Shown one piece after another: positions 1 through 8,141 of a stretch of DNA of 64,000 nucleotides; position 1 is the first letter of the stretch, and every line of letters begins with the position of its first letter. The stretch covers positions 1,253,024-1,317,023 of the forward strand of contig NZ_LR733979.1 in the NCBI RefSeq assembly GCF_902506605.1. The letters run 5' to 3'. Both the position numbers and the translations under genes were made by a program. The notes beneath the pieces were generated by a model. That model worked only from the letters and a program-made list of their open reading frames with translations, was not told the origin of the DNA and searched no databases. Source of the stretch: Sphingomonas sp. AX6 (GTDB lineage: Bacteria; Pseudomonadota; Alphaproteobacteria; Sphingomonadales; Sphingomonadaceae).

Positions 1-509
1 GCTTCCTGCTGGGCGCAGGCGCGTTCGTGCGCGCGACGTCGCTTGCGCAGCACACACATCGCTGGGGTCTGTTTGCCGGCTTGGCGGTTGGTGTGTCGCT
101 GATGCTAGTGCTGTGCCAGACCTTTTTCGGCTCGACGGGCAATAGTTGGCGGCGAGGTGAATCGATGACGCTTCGATTAGACAACGGCAGCGTCATCGCC
201 GGGAAGCGTTATCTGTTTCTTGCCTCGACGCTTGAAACTTTGCCCCTGGGACTGAAGCCGTTCGGAACTGTGCGTCCGGGACTTAAGCTCCTCAGCGTCG
301 ACGCGCCGCCTCGGCGCATGTTACTGGCTGTGCCGGCGATCGTTGCCGGCTGGAGTGCGCCTTGGCTTGAACGTCTAGGCTACCATCGGCGCGACATCGA
401 TCACATGGCGGTTGAGCTACCAGGTGGCTTCATTCTCGATGGCGAAAAGTTTGCAGGCGGTTCGATGGTGCTTCGCCGGGGAGCGCCGATCCGGTTCGTT
501 GTGCCGTGA
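1..509 (+). CDS. DAG-kinase-family lipid kinase, C-terminal part (5' truncated)
   Basis: The reading frame is open from the window edge (first full codon at base 3), so only the last about 168 residues are visible. The C-terminus carries the pattern expected of the YegS/DAG-kinase second domain: a PLGLKPFG segment and a late LDGEKF motif followed by a short beta segment, where family members place the DGE that closes the lipid-binding domain. The nucleotide-binding domain with its GGDG motif lies upstream and is not seen. It would phosphorylate a lipid or sphingoid alcohol at the membrane. It overlaps the next gene as GTGA, which suggests translational coupling. The family call rests only on the C-terminal pattern. 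Confidence 0.6.
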   Translation, partial: FLLGAGAFVRATSLAQHTHRWGLFAGLAVGVSLMLVLCQTFFGSTGNSWRRGESMTLRLDNGSVIAGKRYLFLASTLETLPLGLKPFGTVRPGLKLLSVDAPPRRMLLAVPAIVAGWSAPWLERLGYHRRDIDHMAVELPGGFILDGEKFAGGSMVLRRGAPIRFVVP

Positions 510-1435
510 GCGACGGCGGCCCCGCGTTAGTACAGTACATCGCCACGCGATTGGCGCATCCGGTTTTGCCACCAATCGAAACGGCGGCACTAACGATCGC
601 CGATCGCCTGGGTGGAGTGGCAGTGCTTTTCTACGGGTCCATGCTGCGGACCGGTGAGCTTGATGGCGTAGCGGACTTTTACGTGTTGACCAAAGCCGCG
701 CCGGAACACGGGGCAGCGGCATTGCGGGCCCGACTGCTGTGGCCAGACGTCAGCTATCACGAAGTCACAGTCGACGGCCAAACGATTCGCGCCAAGGTCG
801 CAACGATGCCGATTGACCTTTTCGCACGCGCGGCAAGGGGGGCGACGCTCGACACAACCATCTGGGCGCGCTTCGTGCAACGAGCTGCTCTGATATGGGC
901 AGCGACGGGCGCGGTGCAGATATGTGTGGTGGGAGCGGTCGCGGCCGCCGCGATCACGTCGGCGCGCTTCGCGGCAGTGATTGGCCCCCGTAGCGGCGCT
1001 CCAGCTGCATTCTGGAAAGCATTATTCCAGGAAACCTACCAGACCGAACTGCGCTTTGAGAAGCCTGGGCGCGAAGTTCAGATTCTCGACTTCGACGCTG
1101 AACATTACGATCGGCTGTTGCCGCTCGCCTGGGCGGCGGACGGTCTTTCTTTCGATACCTCGACAGACGGAGCGTTGTCGCCAAGGCTCGATGGTAAACG
1201 GAGCGCCTACCTGTTCGAATCTTGGCGCGCGTGCGCGGTGGCGGCCAAGCCGCTCAACGTCGCGCGGCTGGTCAAGGCAGCCTTCACCTTCGAGGGCGCG
1301 ACGCGCTACGCGCTCTGGAAGATCCATCGGCACACCGGTATCCGCGTGCCAGTGACGCCGTTTCGCGAGCGACATCCGATCCTCGCCGCGCCCGGCGTAT
1401 TATGGCGCGTGTGGCTAGCAACCGCGGCGCGATGA
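506..1435 (+). CDS. nucleotidyltransferase-fold protein of unknown function
   Basis: 309 aa, GTG start inside the GTGA overlap with the lipid kinase. I do not recognise a named family. Residues about 40-60 contain a YGS motif followed eleven residues later by DFYVL. This resembles the nucleotidyltransferase signature GS-x(9-13)-DhDh, but with Tyr in place of the second acidic residue. The rest is mixed alpha/beta with one hydrophobic stretch near residues 130-150. It sits between a lipid kinase and an NTP transferase with 4-base overlaps on both sides, so it probably works in the same pathway, perhaps head-group activation of a polar lipid (inference). The missing acidic residue leaves catalysis uncertain. 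Confidence 0.65.
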   Translation: MSDGGPALVQYIATRLAHPVLPPIETAALTIADRLGGVAVLFYGSMLRTGELDGVADFYVLTKAAPEHGAAALRARLLWPDVSYHEVTVDGQTIRAKVATMPIDLFARAARGATLDTTIWARFVQRAALIWAATGAVQICVVGAVAAAAITSARFAAVIGPRSGAPAAFWKALFQETYQTELRFEKPGREVQILDFDAEHYDRLLPLAWAADGLSFDTSTDGALSPRLDGKRSAYLFESWRACAVAAKPLNVARLVKAAFTFEGATRYALWKIHRHTGIRVPVTPFRERHPILAAPGVLWRVWLATAAR

Positions 1436-2205
1436 GCTTTACCGCACTGGTTCTTGCAGGTTCGCGAGGCGAGCACGACACGCTCGCGGCGTATGCCGGG
1501 ACCACCGACAAGGCGCTGATTGAGATTGACGGGCGCTCGATGCTCGCGCGAGCGGCAGAAGCGCTGACGCAGGCTGGGGGAAGTCGTATTGTTGCTTCCG
1601 TCTCAAGCGACGCCGTCGCAGTGCACGCCCGCTCGCTCGGTATCGAGGTGCTAAAAGCAGCGTCGGGACCGAGCCGGAGCACAAGTGAGGCACTAGCGGC
1701 ACTGGGTGCTCCGCTCCTGGTAACGACGGCCGATCATGCGCTGCTGCAGCCTGATTGGGTTACCCGTTTTCTGAACGATATCCCTGCTGAAGCCGACGTC
1801 GCGGTGTTGTTGGCCGAACGCGGCACGATCGAGCGCGAGATCCCGAAGACCCGCCGGACCTATCTGCGCTTTGCCGACGGCGACTGGTCGGGGTGCAATC
1901 TCTTCTATCTAGCTACGCCGCAGGCTGCGCGTGCCATCGCGTTGTGGGAGCGTGTCGAGGCGGACCGCAAGCGGCCTTGGCGGATCGTCTGGAGACTGGG
2001 TCCCAAACTTTTGGCACGCTATCTCACGCGTCGTTTGACCCTGGGCGACGCAGTCTCCGCGCTGGGCCGCCGCGTGGGTATTCGAGCGGCGGCGGTGGTA
2101 AGTCCTTTCGGTCTGGCTGCAGTCGATGTCGACAATCCTGACGACCTCGAGCTCGTTAGCGAGCTTCTGGAGGCGCGGGCATATCTTTGCCGAAGCGCAG
2201 AATAG
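1432..2205 (+). CDS. MobA-like NTP transferase
   Basis: 257 aa. The ATG at 1432 overlaps the previous stop as ATGA. The N-terminus has the nucleotide-binding LVLAGSRG motif of sugar-phosphate and alcohol-phosphate nucleotidylyltransferases, then TDKAL, the equivalent of the PKxL lysine. A TTADHALL segment near residue 105 matches the metal-binding Asp of the GT-A-like fold, and VDVDNPDDL near the C-terminus is typical of MobA-like proteins. It should transfer a nucleotide to a phosphorylated acceptor. With a DAG-kinase-like protein in the same operon, the acceptor may be a lipid head-group phosphate (inference). Its last 50 bases overlap the convergent flippase gene. Confidence 0.75.
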   Translation: MSFTALVLAGSRGEHDTLAAYAGTTDKALIEIDGRSMLARAAEALTQAGGSRIVASVSSDAVAVHARSLGIEVLKAASGPSRSTSEALAALGAPLLVTTADHALLQPDWVTRFLNDIPAEADVAVLLAERGTIEREIPKTRRTYLRFADGDWSGCNLFYLATPQAARAIALWERVEADRKRPWRIVWRLGPKLLARYLTRRLTLGDAVSALGRRVGIRAAAVVSPFGLAAVDVDNPDDLELVSELLEARAYLCRSAE

Positions 2206-3508
2206 CGATCCCAAGCAGTAAGGCCGTAACAGTTGATCCTACCATTACGCCGATGCTGACGCCGAGCGCGCCGATCGTTGGCAGAAGCGCAAGCGAGAGG
2301 ACGAGTTGGATCGCAACCGCGGTTGTGCGCGCCGCCAGCGCCGTCCAGGCGCGGTGGACTGCGAGCAGCACGGGCTCGAACCCAACGGTTGCGAGATCGA
2401 CGCACCCCGCAGCGGCAAGCCAAACCAGCCAAAGGTAAGCCGGAGCATATTCTTCGCCTCCGATCAGCACGAGCACCTCTTCGCCCAGCGCGGTCACCAC
2501 CAGTAGTATGACAATGCCAGCCAGCGTCGAGACTGCAAGCACTTGGCCGAGCACTCGGCGCAGGCGCGCAGGATCGGCATTGCGGGCAAGCCGCACGATT
2601 TCAGGAAATGCAGCACGGGCAAGCAGCTGGGACAGCTTGGCCAGCGCGTTGGCGAGTTGAACCGCGAGCCGGAAGGCACCCGCTGCCGCCGGGCCAGCAA
2701 AACCTCCGACAAGAAGTAACGGAAGTTGTTTGGCCGAAAGTCCCAACGTCGAACCTGCGTTAGTGCTGAGCATGAAGCCGGCGAGACCCGGATGCTCGGC
2801 GCGCAACGACCCGTGATGCTGTGCGCGCCGAAACAAGGCAAGATCCCCTGTTCGGGCAAGGATAATCCAATAAGCGAGCGCCGTCGCCAGTTCGGCCGCT
2901 GCCCACGCGATCAGAAAGCCTGTTATATCCGGCATGACAAACGCGACAATGATTGCGCCCGCGCAGCGTACGGTAGGGGTCACGCTATCCGCCAACGCGG
3001 CGAGCCCGAACCGGTCGCGAAGGCGCAAAACGCCAACCGGAGTAGCACGAATGGTGAAAAGCTGCACCGCGACGAAGGCAAGCGTTTCGCCGGCCAGCTC
3101 AGGCGTAATGCCAATCGGCTCGCCAAACAAAGCGATGATCGCAACCGCGATCACAAATCCGGCGACGGCACTAAAGAGGTCCAAGCCCAGGCATGCCCGC
3201 ACCAAACGGCGAAGCGCGTTGCCGTTGCCGCTCGCATCATGATCGATACCGTAGCGGACGATCACCTGCCACGTCTGGAATCCGACCAATGTTGCGATTG
3301 CTTGCGCCGCTCCCGAGATCAGCGCGAACCGACCAAAGTCGGCAATACCCAGTGTCCTCGCCGCGATTGCCAGATAAATCAGCGACAAGGCGGCCAGAAC
3401 GCCGCGGCTCGCGAGCAGCCAGCCTAAATTGCGCGCAACCGCACGCAGCGCGCTAGGTACCGGTGACGCAGACGGGCGTACGAGATCGGATCGGTCGCGG
3501 TCGCCCAT
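2156..3508 (-). CDS. Wzx-like polysaccharide/lipid flippase (MATE/MVF superfamily)
   Basis: About 450 aa from ATG 3508. The protein is almost entirely hydrophobic with roughly 12-14 transmembrane helices. It opens with an SRGVLAALSLIYLAIAARTL helix followed by a FGRFALI turn, as in polysaccharide-exporter family flippases. Such proteins move undecaprenyl- or lipid-linked saccharides across the inner membrane. In-frame starts further upstream (ATG 3574, GTG/ATG near 3634) would overlap the divergent asnB 5' end and add a polar tail unlike the family. The ATG at 3508 leaves about 100 bases for promoters. The gene converges on and overlaps the NTP transferase by 50 bases. Confidence 0.75.
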   Translation of the reverse strand: MGDRDRSDLVRPSASPVPSALRAVARNLGWLLASRGVLAALSLIYLAIAARTLGIADFGRFALISGAAQAIATLVGFQTWQVIVRYGIDHDASGNGNALRRLVRACLGLDLFSAVAGFVIAVAIIALFGEPIGITPELAGETLAFVAVQLFTIRATPVGVLRLRDRFGLAALADSVTPTVRCAGAIIVAFVMPDITGFLIAWAAAELATALAYWIILARTGDLALFRRAQHHGSLRAEHPGLAGFMLSTNAGSTLGLSAKQLPLLLVGGFAGPAAAGAFRLAVQLANALAKLSQLLARAAFPEIVRLARNADPARLRRVLGQVLAVSTLAGIVILLVVTALGEEVLVLIGGEEYAPAYLWLVWLAAAGCVDLATVGFEPVLLAVHRAWTALAARTTAVAIQLVLSLALLPTIGALGVSIGVMVGSTVTALLLGIAILRFGKDMPAPPEAR

Positions 3509-3598
3509 CGCGCGAGCGACTAGGCCGGGCGCAAGCGGTTGGCAAGGGAGCAGGGATGACAAGCCGATGGCCATAACGTAGTCGGTTTTGGGAGCAGT

Positions 3599-3617
3599 GG
3601 GAGGTGCGGTCGTCATC
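3599..3617 (+). promoter_or_regulatory. Strong Shine-Dalgarno placed for an ATC start of asnB
   Basis: GGGAGGTG (3599-3606) is a near-perfect anti-16S match. It ends 8 bases before ATC at 3615-3617, which directly precedes the TGT codon for the catalytic cysteine. The only conventional upstream starts in frame, TTG 3588 and GTG 3597, lie before or inside this site and so cannot use it. Confidence 0.6.
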
Positions 3618-5504
3618 TGTGGAATTGCGGGCATCTATCGACGCGGCACCGGCGCGGCGGACGAAGCAACGTTGCGCGCACAGCTCACCACGATCGCGCA
3701 TCGTGGGCCCCACCATGAAGGGGTGCTGGTCGACAAGGACCTTGCGATGGGCATGCGCCGGCTTAGCATCATTGATGTTGCCGGTAGCAATCAGCCAATC
3801 GATACAGCAGATGGCCGCCGCACGATCGTGTTTAATGGCGAGATCTACAACTTTCCCGCGCTACGCCGCGAGCTGGCGCTGCTTGGTCATCGCTTCGCCA
3901 CTGAGGGTGATACCGAAACAATCCTGGCCGCTTGGACCGAGTGGGGCGATCGCGCTTGGAGCCGGCTCGACGGCATGTTCGCGGTTGCGATCTGGGATCA
4001 CGAGCGGCGCGAACTGACGCTGGCACGCGATCCAGTCGGCATAAAACCACTCTACATCAGCGAACAAGGCGGCGTGATCGCCTTCGCATCCGAGCTGAAG
4101 GCGTTGCTCGTGGTGCCCGACCTGGATTTCGACGTCGATCCGCGCGGAGTGCAGGACTTCTTCACCTTTGGCCATGTCCGCGGGCCGCGGTCGATCTACC
4201 AACTGGTCCGTACATTGCCGCCGGGTCATTTCCTGCGCGCCGGGCCGGACGGGCCGATCACGATCAAGCCCTATTGGATGCCAGCCTACCACATCGAGCC
4301 CGGCATCGGCGAAATGGAGTGGATCGAGCGCTTCCGTGCAACCTGGCTCGAAACGGTGGAAAGCCAGATGCTCGCCGATGTCGAACTTGGCGCGTTTCTA
4401 TCAGGTGGCGTCGATTCATCAGCGGTCGTCGCGGCTATGGCGCGGATTGCCAACCGCCCGATCAAGACTTTCACAATCGGATTTCCAGATCCGCGCTACG
4501 ACGAATCGCCGCATGCACAGGCGGTAGCGAGACACCTTGGCTGCGATCACCGGACGCGCATGGTGGAATTGAAGGATGCAACAGATATTTTACCGGTGAT
4601 CCAAGGCTGCTACGACGAACCGTTCGCCGACCCTTCCGCGGTGCCGACCTGGTATTTATCACAACTGGCGGCGAGCGAGGTGAAAGTGGCGCTGTCGGGC
4701 GACGGCGGCGACGAGCTGTTCTTTGGCTATAAGCGTCACGCGACCGAGCGGCGGATCGGACAGATGCCGGCGCAACTGCGACGGGCCGCTCGCGGCTTCG
4801 CGGCATTGCCGCCGCTTAGCCCTGCGATGCAGCGCTGGCAGAAGACCGCCTGGAGCGCAGGGCTGCCCAATGGCGCTGCCCGCTTCTTTGCCAAGACCCA
4901 AATTAGCTCGGCAGCGCTGCGTGACCGCCTGTTCGCGAGCACGCCGCTCGCCGAGAGCGGTGACGCAACTATCGCGCGTCTCTGCGCGGAATATGTGCCT
5001 GATCCAAAGGCGATTTCCGACGACACGCTTGAGCAGTTTGCGTTGTGCGATCTCGTCCACAACTTACCCGGCGCGATGCTTACAAAGATCGACCGTGCGA
5101 GTATGGCCCATTCGTTAGAGGTCCGCGTGCCGATGCTCGGGATGGCAATGATCGACCTTGCGCTCGCCATGCCTTCGTCAATGAAAATGCGCGGAACGAC
5201 GGGCAAATACGTGATTCGAAAGGCGATTGCTCCATGGCTCCCGCCAGGCATCCTCGACCGCCGCAAGCAAGGCTTTCAAATGCCCTTGGGCGATTGGTTC
5301 GCTGGTGATTTTGGTCGTCATGTCGAAGGACTGTGGCGCGACAGCGGCGCGGCACAATCTAACCTAATTAACCCCCGCGCGGTCGAGATGCTGTTCGCGG
5401 AGCAGCGCACAGGAAGACGCGACCACGGACGCATGATTTATGCCATCGCGATGTTCAGCTTATGGTGGGCCGCCGATCGCGGACGAAGGAACCTAAGGGT
5501 ATGA
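3615..5504 (+). CDS. asnB: Glutamine-hydrolysing asparagine synthase (AsnB type)
   Basis: About 629 aa, the usual AsnB size. The N-terminal glutaminase (residues 2-200) shows Cys-Gly-Ile-Ala-Gly, HRGPHHEG, RRLSIID, NGEIYN and GDTE, all expected for an active class II amidotransferase. The synthetase domain has the PP-loop SGGVDSS near residue 265 and SGDGGDELFFGY near 360. The nucleophilic Cys must be N-terminal after Met removal, yet no ATG, GTG or TTG precedes it. ATC at 3615, with an ideally spaced Shine-Dalgarno, is the likely start (TTG 3588 is the conventional alternative and adds nine residues). In this setting it may amidate a polysaccharide or lipid precursor rather than make free asparagine (inference). 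Confidence 0.9.
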   Translation: MCGIAGIYRRGTGAADEATLRAQLTTIAHRGPHHEGVLVDKDLAMGMRRLSIIDVAGSNQPIDTADGRRTIVFNGEIYNFPALRRELALLGHRFATEGDTETILAAWTEWGDRAWSRLDGMFAVAIWDHERRELTLARDPVGIKPLYISEQGGVIAFASELKALLVVPDLDFDVDPRGVQDFFTFGHVRGPRSIYQLVRTLPPGHFLRAGPDGPITIKPYWMPAYHIEPGIGEMEWIERFRATWLETVESQMLADVELGAFLSGGVDSSAVVAAMARIANRPIKTFTIGFPDPRYDESPHAQAVARHLGCDHRTRMVELKDATDILPVIQGCYDEPFADPSAVPTWYLSQLAASEVKVALSGDGGDELFFGYKRHATERRIGQMPAQLRRAARGFAALPPLSPAMQRWQKTAWSAGLPNGAARFFAKTQISSAALRDRLFASTPLAESGDATIARLCAEYVPDPKAISDDTLEQFALCDLVHNLPGAMLTKIDRASMAHSLEVRVPMLGMAMIDLALAMPSSMKMRGTTGKYVIRKAIAPWLPPGILDRRKQGFQMPLGDWFAGDFGRHVEGLWRDSGAAQSNLINPRAVEMLFAEQRTGRRDHGRMIYAIAMFSLWWAADRGRRNLRV

Positions 5505-6007
5505 TCGCTTCGCTTGTATGCAGTGCGCCGATCCTCAAGATGTGAGCGACACGCCGGAGTAACCGATGAGGGTCCGACCGCTCTCAGCGGGTTTGGAGCG
5601 CGAGGTCCTTGAATGCGGCAAGACGGACAAACTACCCCCCTTGCACTCAATACATATTTTGCCGCGATTACGGGCGGCATGTGAGCGTTCATCAACGCTA
5701 GTGCGGTCGCTGTCTCCACATTTTCGAGTAGCCCGTAGTTTGGCCGGGCGTAGGCCTCGGCCTTCCCTTTCGAGCCCCGTTCAGGTTGTTAAATAGCCTA
5801 ACCCGAGATGTGAGAGCCTTTATGCATCCATCAGGTTATCGAGCATCCACCATCATCCGCGGCAATGTTGCATGATGTGACACACTTGCCGCTAATACCG
5901 TCGATGTTGTCTTGCCGGCCAGAGCACCTACTTCTGATTTAGGCGAGCGGCTATTCAGTTACAGCCTACAATGACGGGTTCAACCTAATCACCGAGCAAG
6001 CAAGTAT
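5505..6007 (+). other. Non-coding or decayed stretch
   Basis: About 500 bases with lower G+C than the flanks. Only short ORFs with unlikely composition are present in any frame. No RNA gene, repeat or clear promoter was seen. Confidence 0.5.
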
Positions 6008-6276
6008 ATGCGCAAGCATGACTTCAGCCTTGCCATCGGTGGGGAGGGATCGACCATCCACACCGGCTACGACCCGCCGCGTGAGACGCGCGATGGTCTC
6101 GAAACGCATGTCGAGGCACGCAAATATGCCTGTCGCGCCGACCAGTGGTTTGCAGCTACCGCTCTCGTCCGTGGGACGCGGAGATCATCCAATCTGCAAA
6201 GGCTTTTTTTATTGAAGACACCAAAATTACAGATGAGGAAGCTGGAAGGCTTTTGCTGGTCAATGTTTTGAATTGA
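6008..6276 (+). pseudogene. Small frameshifted gene remnant, unknown family
   Basis: From ATG 6008 one frame reads a plausible polar protein up to about 6170 (ending ADQWFAATALV). A different frame then continues with coding-like sequence, WDAEIIQSAKAFFIEDT and then EEAGRLLLVNVLN, to the TGA at 6274-6276. Joining them needs one frameshift near 6165-6178. The second half has a strongly protein-like residue pattern that the 6008 frame loses. I do not recognise the family. It may be a decayed small gene of a former mobile region, or the two halves may be unrelated. Confidence 0.35.
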
Positions 6277-6686
6277 GAAATTCCCGCTGTGTCCGCTTTA
6301 TCCTCCGGGTGTATACGAGGGATCGTTTCTTTATTGCTTCGATATCCGCAATCCCGAGCGAATTACGCATCAGCGCCAAGTTGGGCAGTGAGCTAACTGT
6401 GTGTCGGCTAACAACCAGTTGCTGCCGTTAGACGTCCTCCTGGCAGTCGCCTGAAAGCCGACCTGCAGCTAAGCCCCATTTCCTAGCCAGAACCTGCCAT
6501 TCTGCAACCGGCCCACAAGCAGCCGTGCTTTACGTCAGCAGCAGGCAGCCTGCATGGCTCGCTTACGCCATACACTTGCCCGCATTGGAAGCGCAGATGT
6601 TCCTGATCGCCAAGTGGCAGTGGTAACTGGATAAGACGTCTCCTACCCGGCACCCGTCCGGATAAGGCCATTTAGCGAACTCGGCG
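6277..6686 (+). other. Non-coding or decayed stretch
   Basis: About 410 bases without a credible gene. Short ORFs on the minus strand (for example 6483-6671) are rich in Arg, Gly and Pro and look like chance frames. No hairpin terminator or RNA gene was recognised. Confidence 0.45.
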
Positions 6687-6974
6687 TCAAAACCAGCCAC
6701 GCTCCATCCATGCGCGTTTAAGTTTGTCCATATCACTCGATGGCGGATAGAGCCCCGGCGCTGAGCCAAGCCAATCAAGATAAGTCAGCACGTTCGCTCG
6801 ATTGATCGAATCGAAATGGCGAAATCTGCCAATCTTAAATTCTGTATTTGGCAATTCGTCATTGTAACTGTTGAGTAGGATTGCGCCCGCTGCTCGGGCT
6901 GTGTCTGTGAGATGGACAAGAGCATGGTTCAACAGGTAACGATATGCGGCCGATTGACGCGGGGTCATTTGCAT
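6687..6974 (-). CDS. Small protein of unknown function
   Basis: 95 aa, soluble. ATG 6974 is preceded by GGAGA with a 7-base spacer, a good ribosome site. The composition is protein-like: helical N-terminal half (QSAAYRYLLNHALVHL), then a TEFKIGRFRHFDSI segment and a basic C-terminus (LKRAWMERGWF). No signal peptide, membrane helix or known motif is visible. It is the only intact-looking gene in the gene-poor stretch before tRNA-Arg, with no partner on either side. The context suggests a genomic-island remnant; function is not assigned. Confidence 0.5.
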   Translation of the reverse strand: MQMTPRQSAAYRYLLNHALVHLTDTARAAGAILLNSYNDELPNTEFKIGRFRHFDSINRANVLTYLDWLGSAPGLYPPSSDMDKLKRAWMERGWF

Positions 6975-7588
6975 CAGGGATCTCCGAGGTGGGAAACGAT
7001 CCTTGGCTGATCGCTACGATTAAGCCCTCGAAAGGCAAATTCGGCGCTGCCCGAGCGCCCAATTTTGACTTCGCCAAGTCTGCCATCCCGCATCTCAACC
7101 CGCGTGACGCAGCACACCGGACGGCTTTATGCATCGCCAAGACTGGCGGGGACAATCGTTACGTCGGTGCGTGCTAGCATGTTGTCAAGCGGCAGGCACC
7201 GTTGGGTCAATTTTGTAACGTCGCCGCCTTTAACACCTCAAAACTTTTAAACCCTGGGTCCACTTCCTGCCCAGTTCTTGCTGGGGTCGATGCTCAGATA
7301 TCGAACGATGGCAAATTTAGACGGTGTTCGGGTTTACACTCCAGGTTGTTGGCGAAAATTACACGGGCCCCTTGTCGCCAAGCTGTGATGCCGGTAACTG
7401 CAGCCAGTCGGTGTAGCCACTGACGAACGATGACAGCCGTATCTGGCAGAAATCAGCCATTTGGCGCAGTGTAGGCAGCCTTACCTGAGGTCCCTGCCGC
7501 CCCAGCCAATTTCTTCGTCGCTAACCGCGCGCGCTTCGCAGGCTCTTGACCCTGCACGGCTCTGCGACGATGCAGAGGGCGCGTGCGC
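6975..7588 (+). other. Gene-poor stretch upstream of tRNA-Arg
   Basis: About 610 bases. ORFs 6944-7177 (+) and 6859-7155 (-) overlap each other and the small gene, and lack ribosome sites. No integrase fragment and no copy of the tRNA 3' end were found here. The tRNA promoter must lie within the last 100 bases but I cannot place it. Confidence 0.4.
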
Positions 7589-7665
7589 GGCCCCGTAGCT
7601 CAGCCGGATAGAGCATCAGATTCCTAATCTGGGGGCCACTGGTTCGAATCCAGTCGGGGTCACCA
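7589..7665 (+). tRNA. tRNA-Arg (anticodon CCU)
   Basis: 77 bases including an encoded CCA. The acceptor stem GGCCCCG pairs with CGGGGTC (one G-T pair). There is a D-arm GCTC/GAGC, an anticodon stem TCAGA/TCTGG enclosing loop TTCCTAA with anticodon CCT, and a T-arm ACTGG-TTCGAAT-CCAGT. It reads the rare AGG codon. It marks the border between the gene-poor stretch and ordinary chromosome; tRNA genes are frequent integration sites. Confidence 0.95.
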
Positions 7666-7691
7666 CGCAGATGCCCAGTCAGGCGCGGCTT

Positions 7692-7958
7692 TTACCGCAA
7701 ATGCGCGTCGAGATGCTGGTTGATGTCGAACATACTCGCGCGTGCGCTGCCGAAAACCCGACCCAGCGCCTCGTCGGCAACGATCTGGCGTTTGTCGTTG
7801 GGATCCTGCAGCCCGTTGGTGCGGATATAGTCCCATAGGCGGTTCAGCGCTTCGGCGCGGGTCATCCGCCCCGTTCCGACAATGCCCGCCAGTTCGACCG
7901 AGGGGCGCACCGTGGCGGTGCGTCGCAAAATTTCGTCCTCGCCATCCGATCGCAACAT
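7692..7958 (-). CDS. SWIB/MDM2 domain protein
   Basis: 88 aa. Residues about 25-88 match the SWIB (BAF60b) domain seen in chlamydial and alphaproteobacterial small proteins: NRLWDYIRTNGLQDPNDK, then ADEALGRVFG and a C-terminal MFDINQHLDAHLR. The domain binds partners or DNA-associated complexes in eukaryotes; the bacterial role is unclear. ATG 7958 is chosen because a TTG start at 8051 would add an Arg-rich tail unlike the family and would begin about 20 bases from the upstream terminator. It stands alone, transcribed toward tRNA-Arg on the opposite strand. Confidence 0.8.
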   Translation of the reverse strand: MLRSDGEDEILRRTATVRPSVELAGIVGTGRMTRAEALNRLWDYIRTNGLQDPNDKRQIVADEALGRVFGSARASMFDINQHLDAHLR

Positions 7959-8073
7959 CCCTGGCCCCCCAAGGCGATCGCGACACCTCCTTGCGCGCGA
8001 CTCGTAACCATCATCACCGATCGTTCGATTTCTGTCGATCAACCGGATCAAGGTTCAGACGGGCAATTCGCAC

Positions 8074-8109
8074 GAAAAAGCGCCGCCGGGAGTTTTCCCG
8101 ACGGCGCCC
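8074..8109 (-). terminator. Rho-independent terminator of the TonB receptor gene
   Basis: On the minus strand, GCGCCGTCGGGA and TCCCGGCGGCGC form a near-perfect 12-bp stem with an AAAC loop, followed by TTTTT. It lies about 30 bases past the receptor stop codon. Confidence 0.85.
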
Positions 8110-8141
8110 TTGTCGCGAACCGCCCCCGTCCGGCCGTGGGC

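Noticed and set aside
6859..7177. Overlapping ORFs on both strands near 7000
   Set aside because: No ribosome sites, mutually overlapping and overlapping a better-supported small gene.
7959..8051. Longer start (TTG 8051) for the SWIB protein
   Set aside because: An Arg-rich extension unlike the family, beginning about 20 bases after the upstream terminator.
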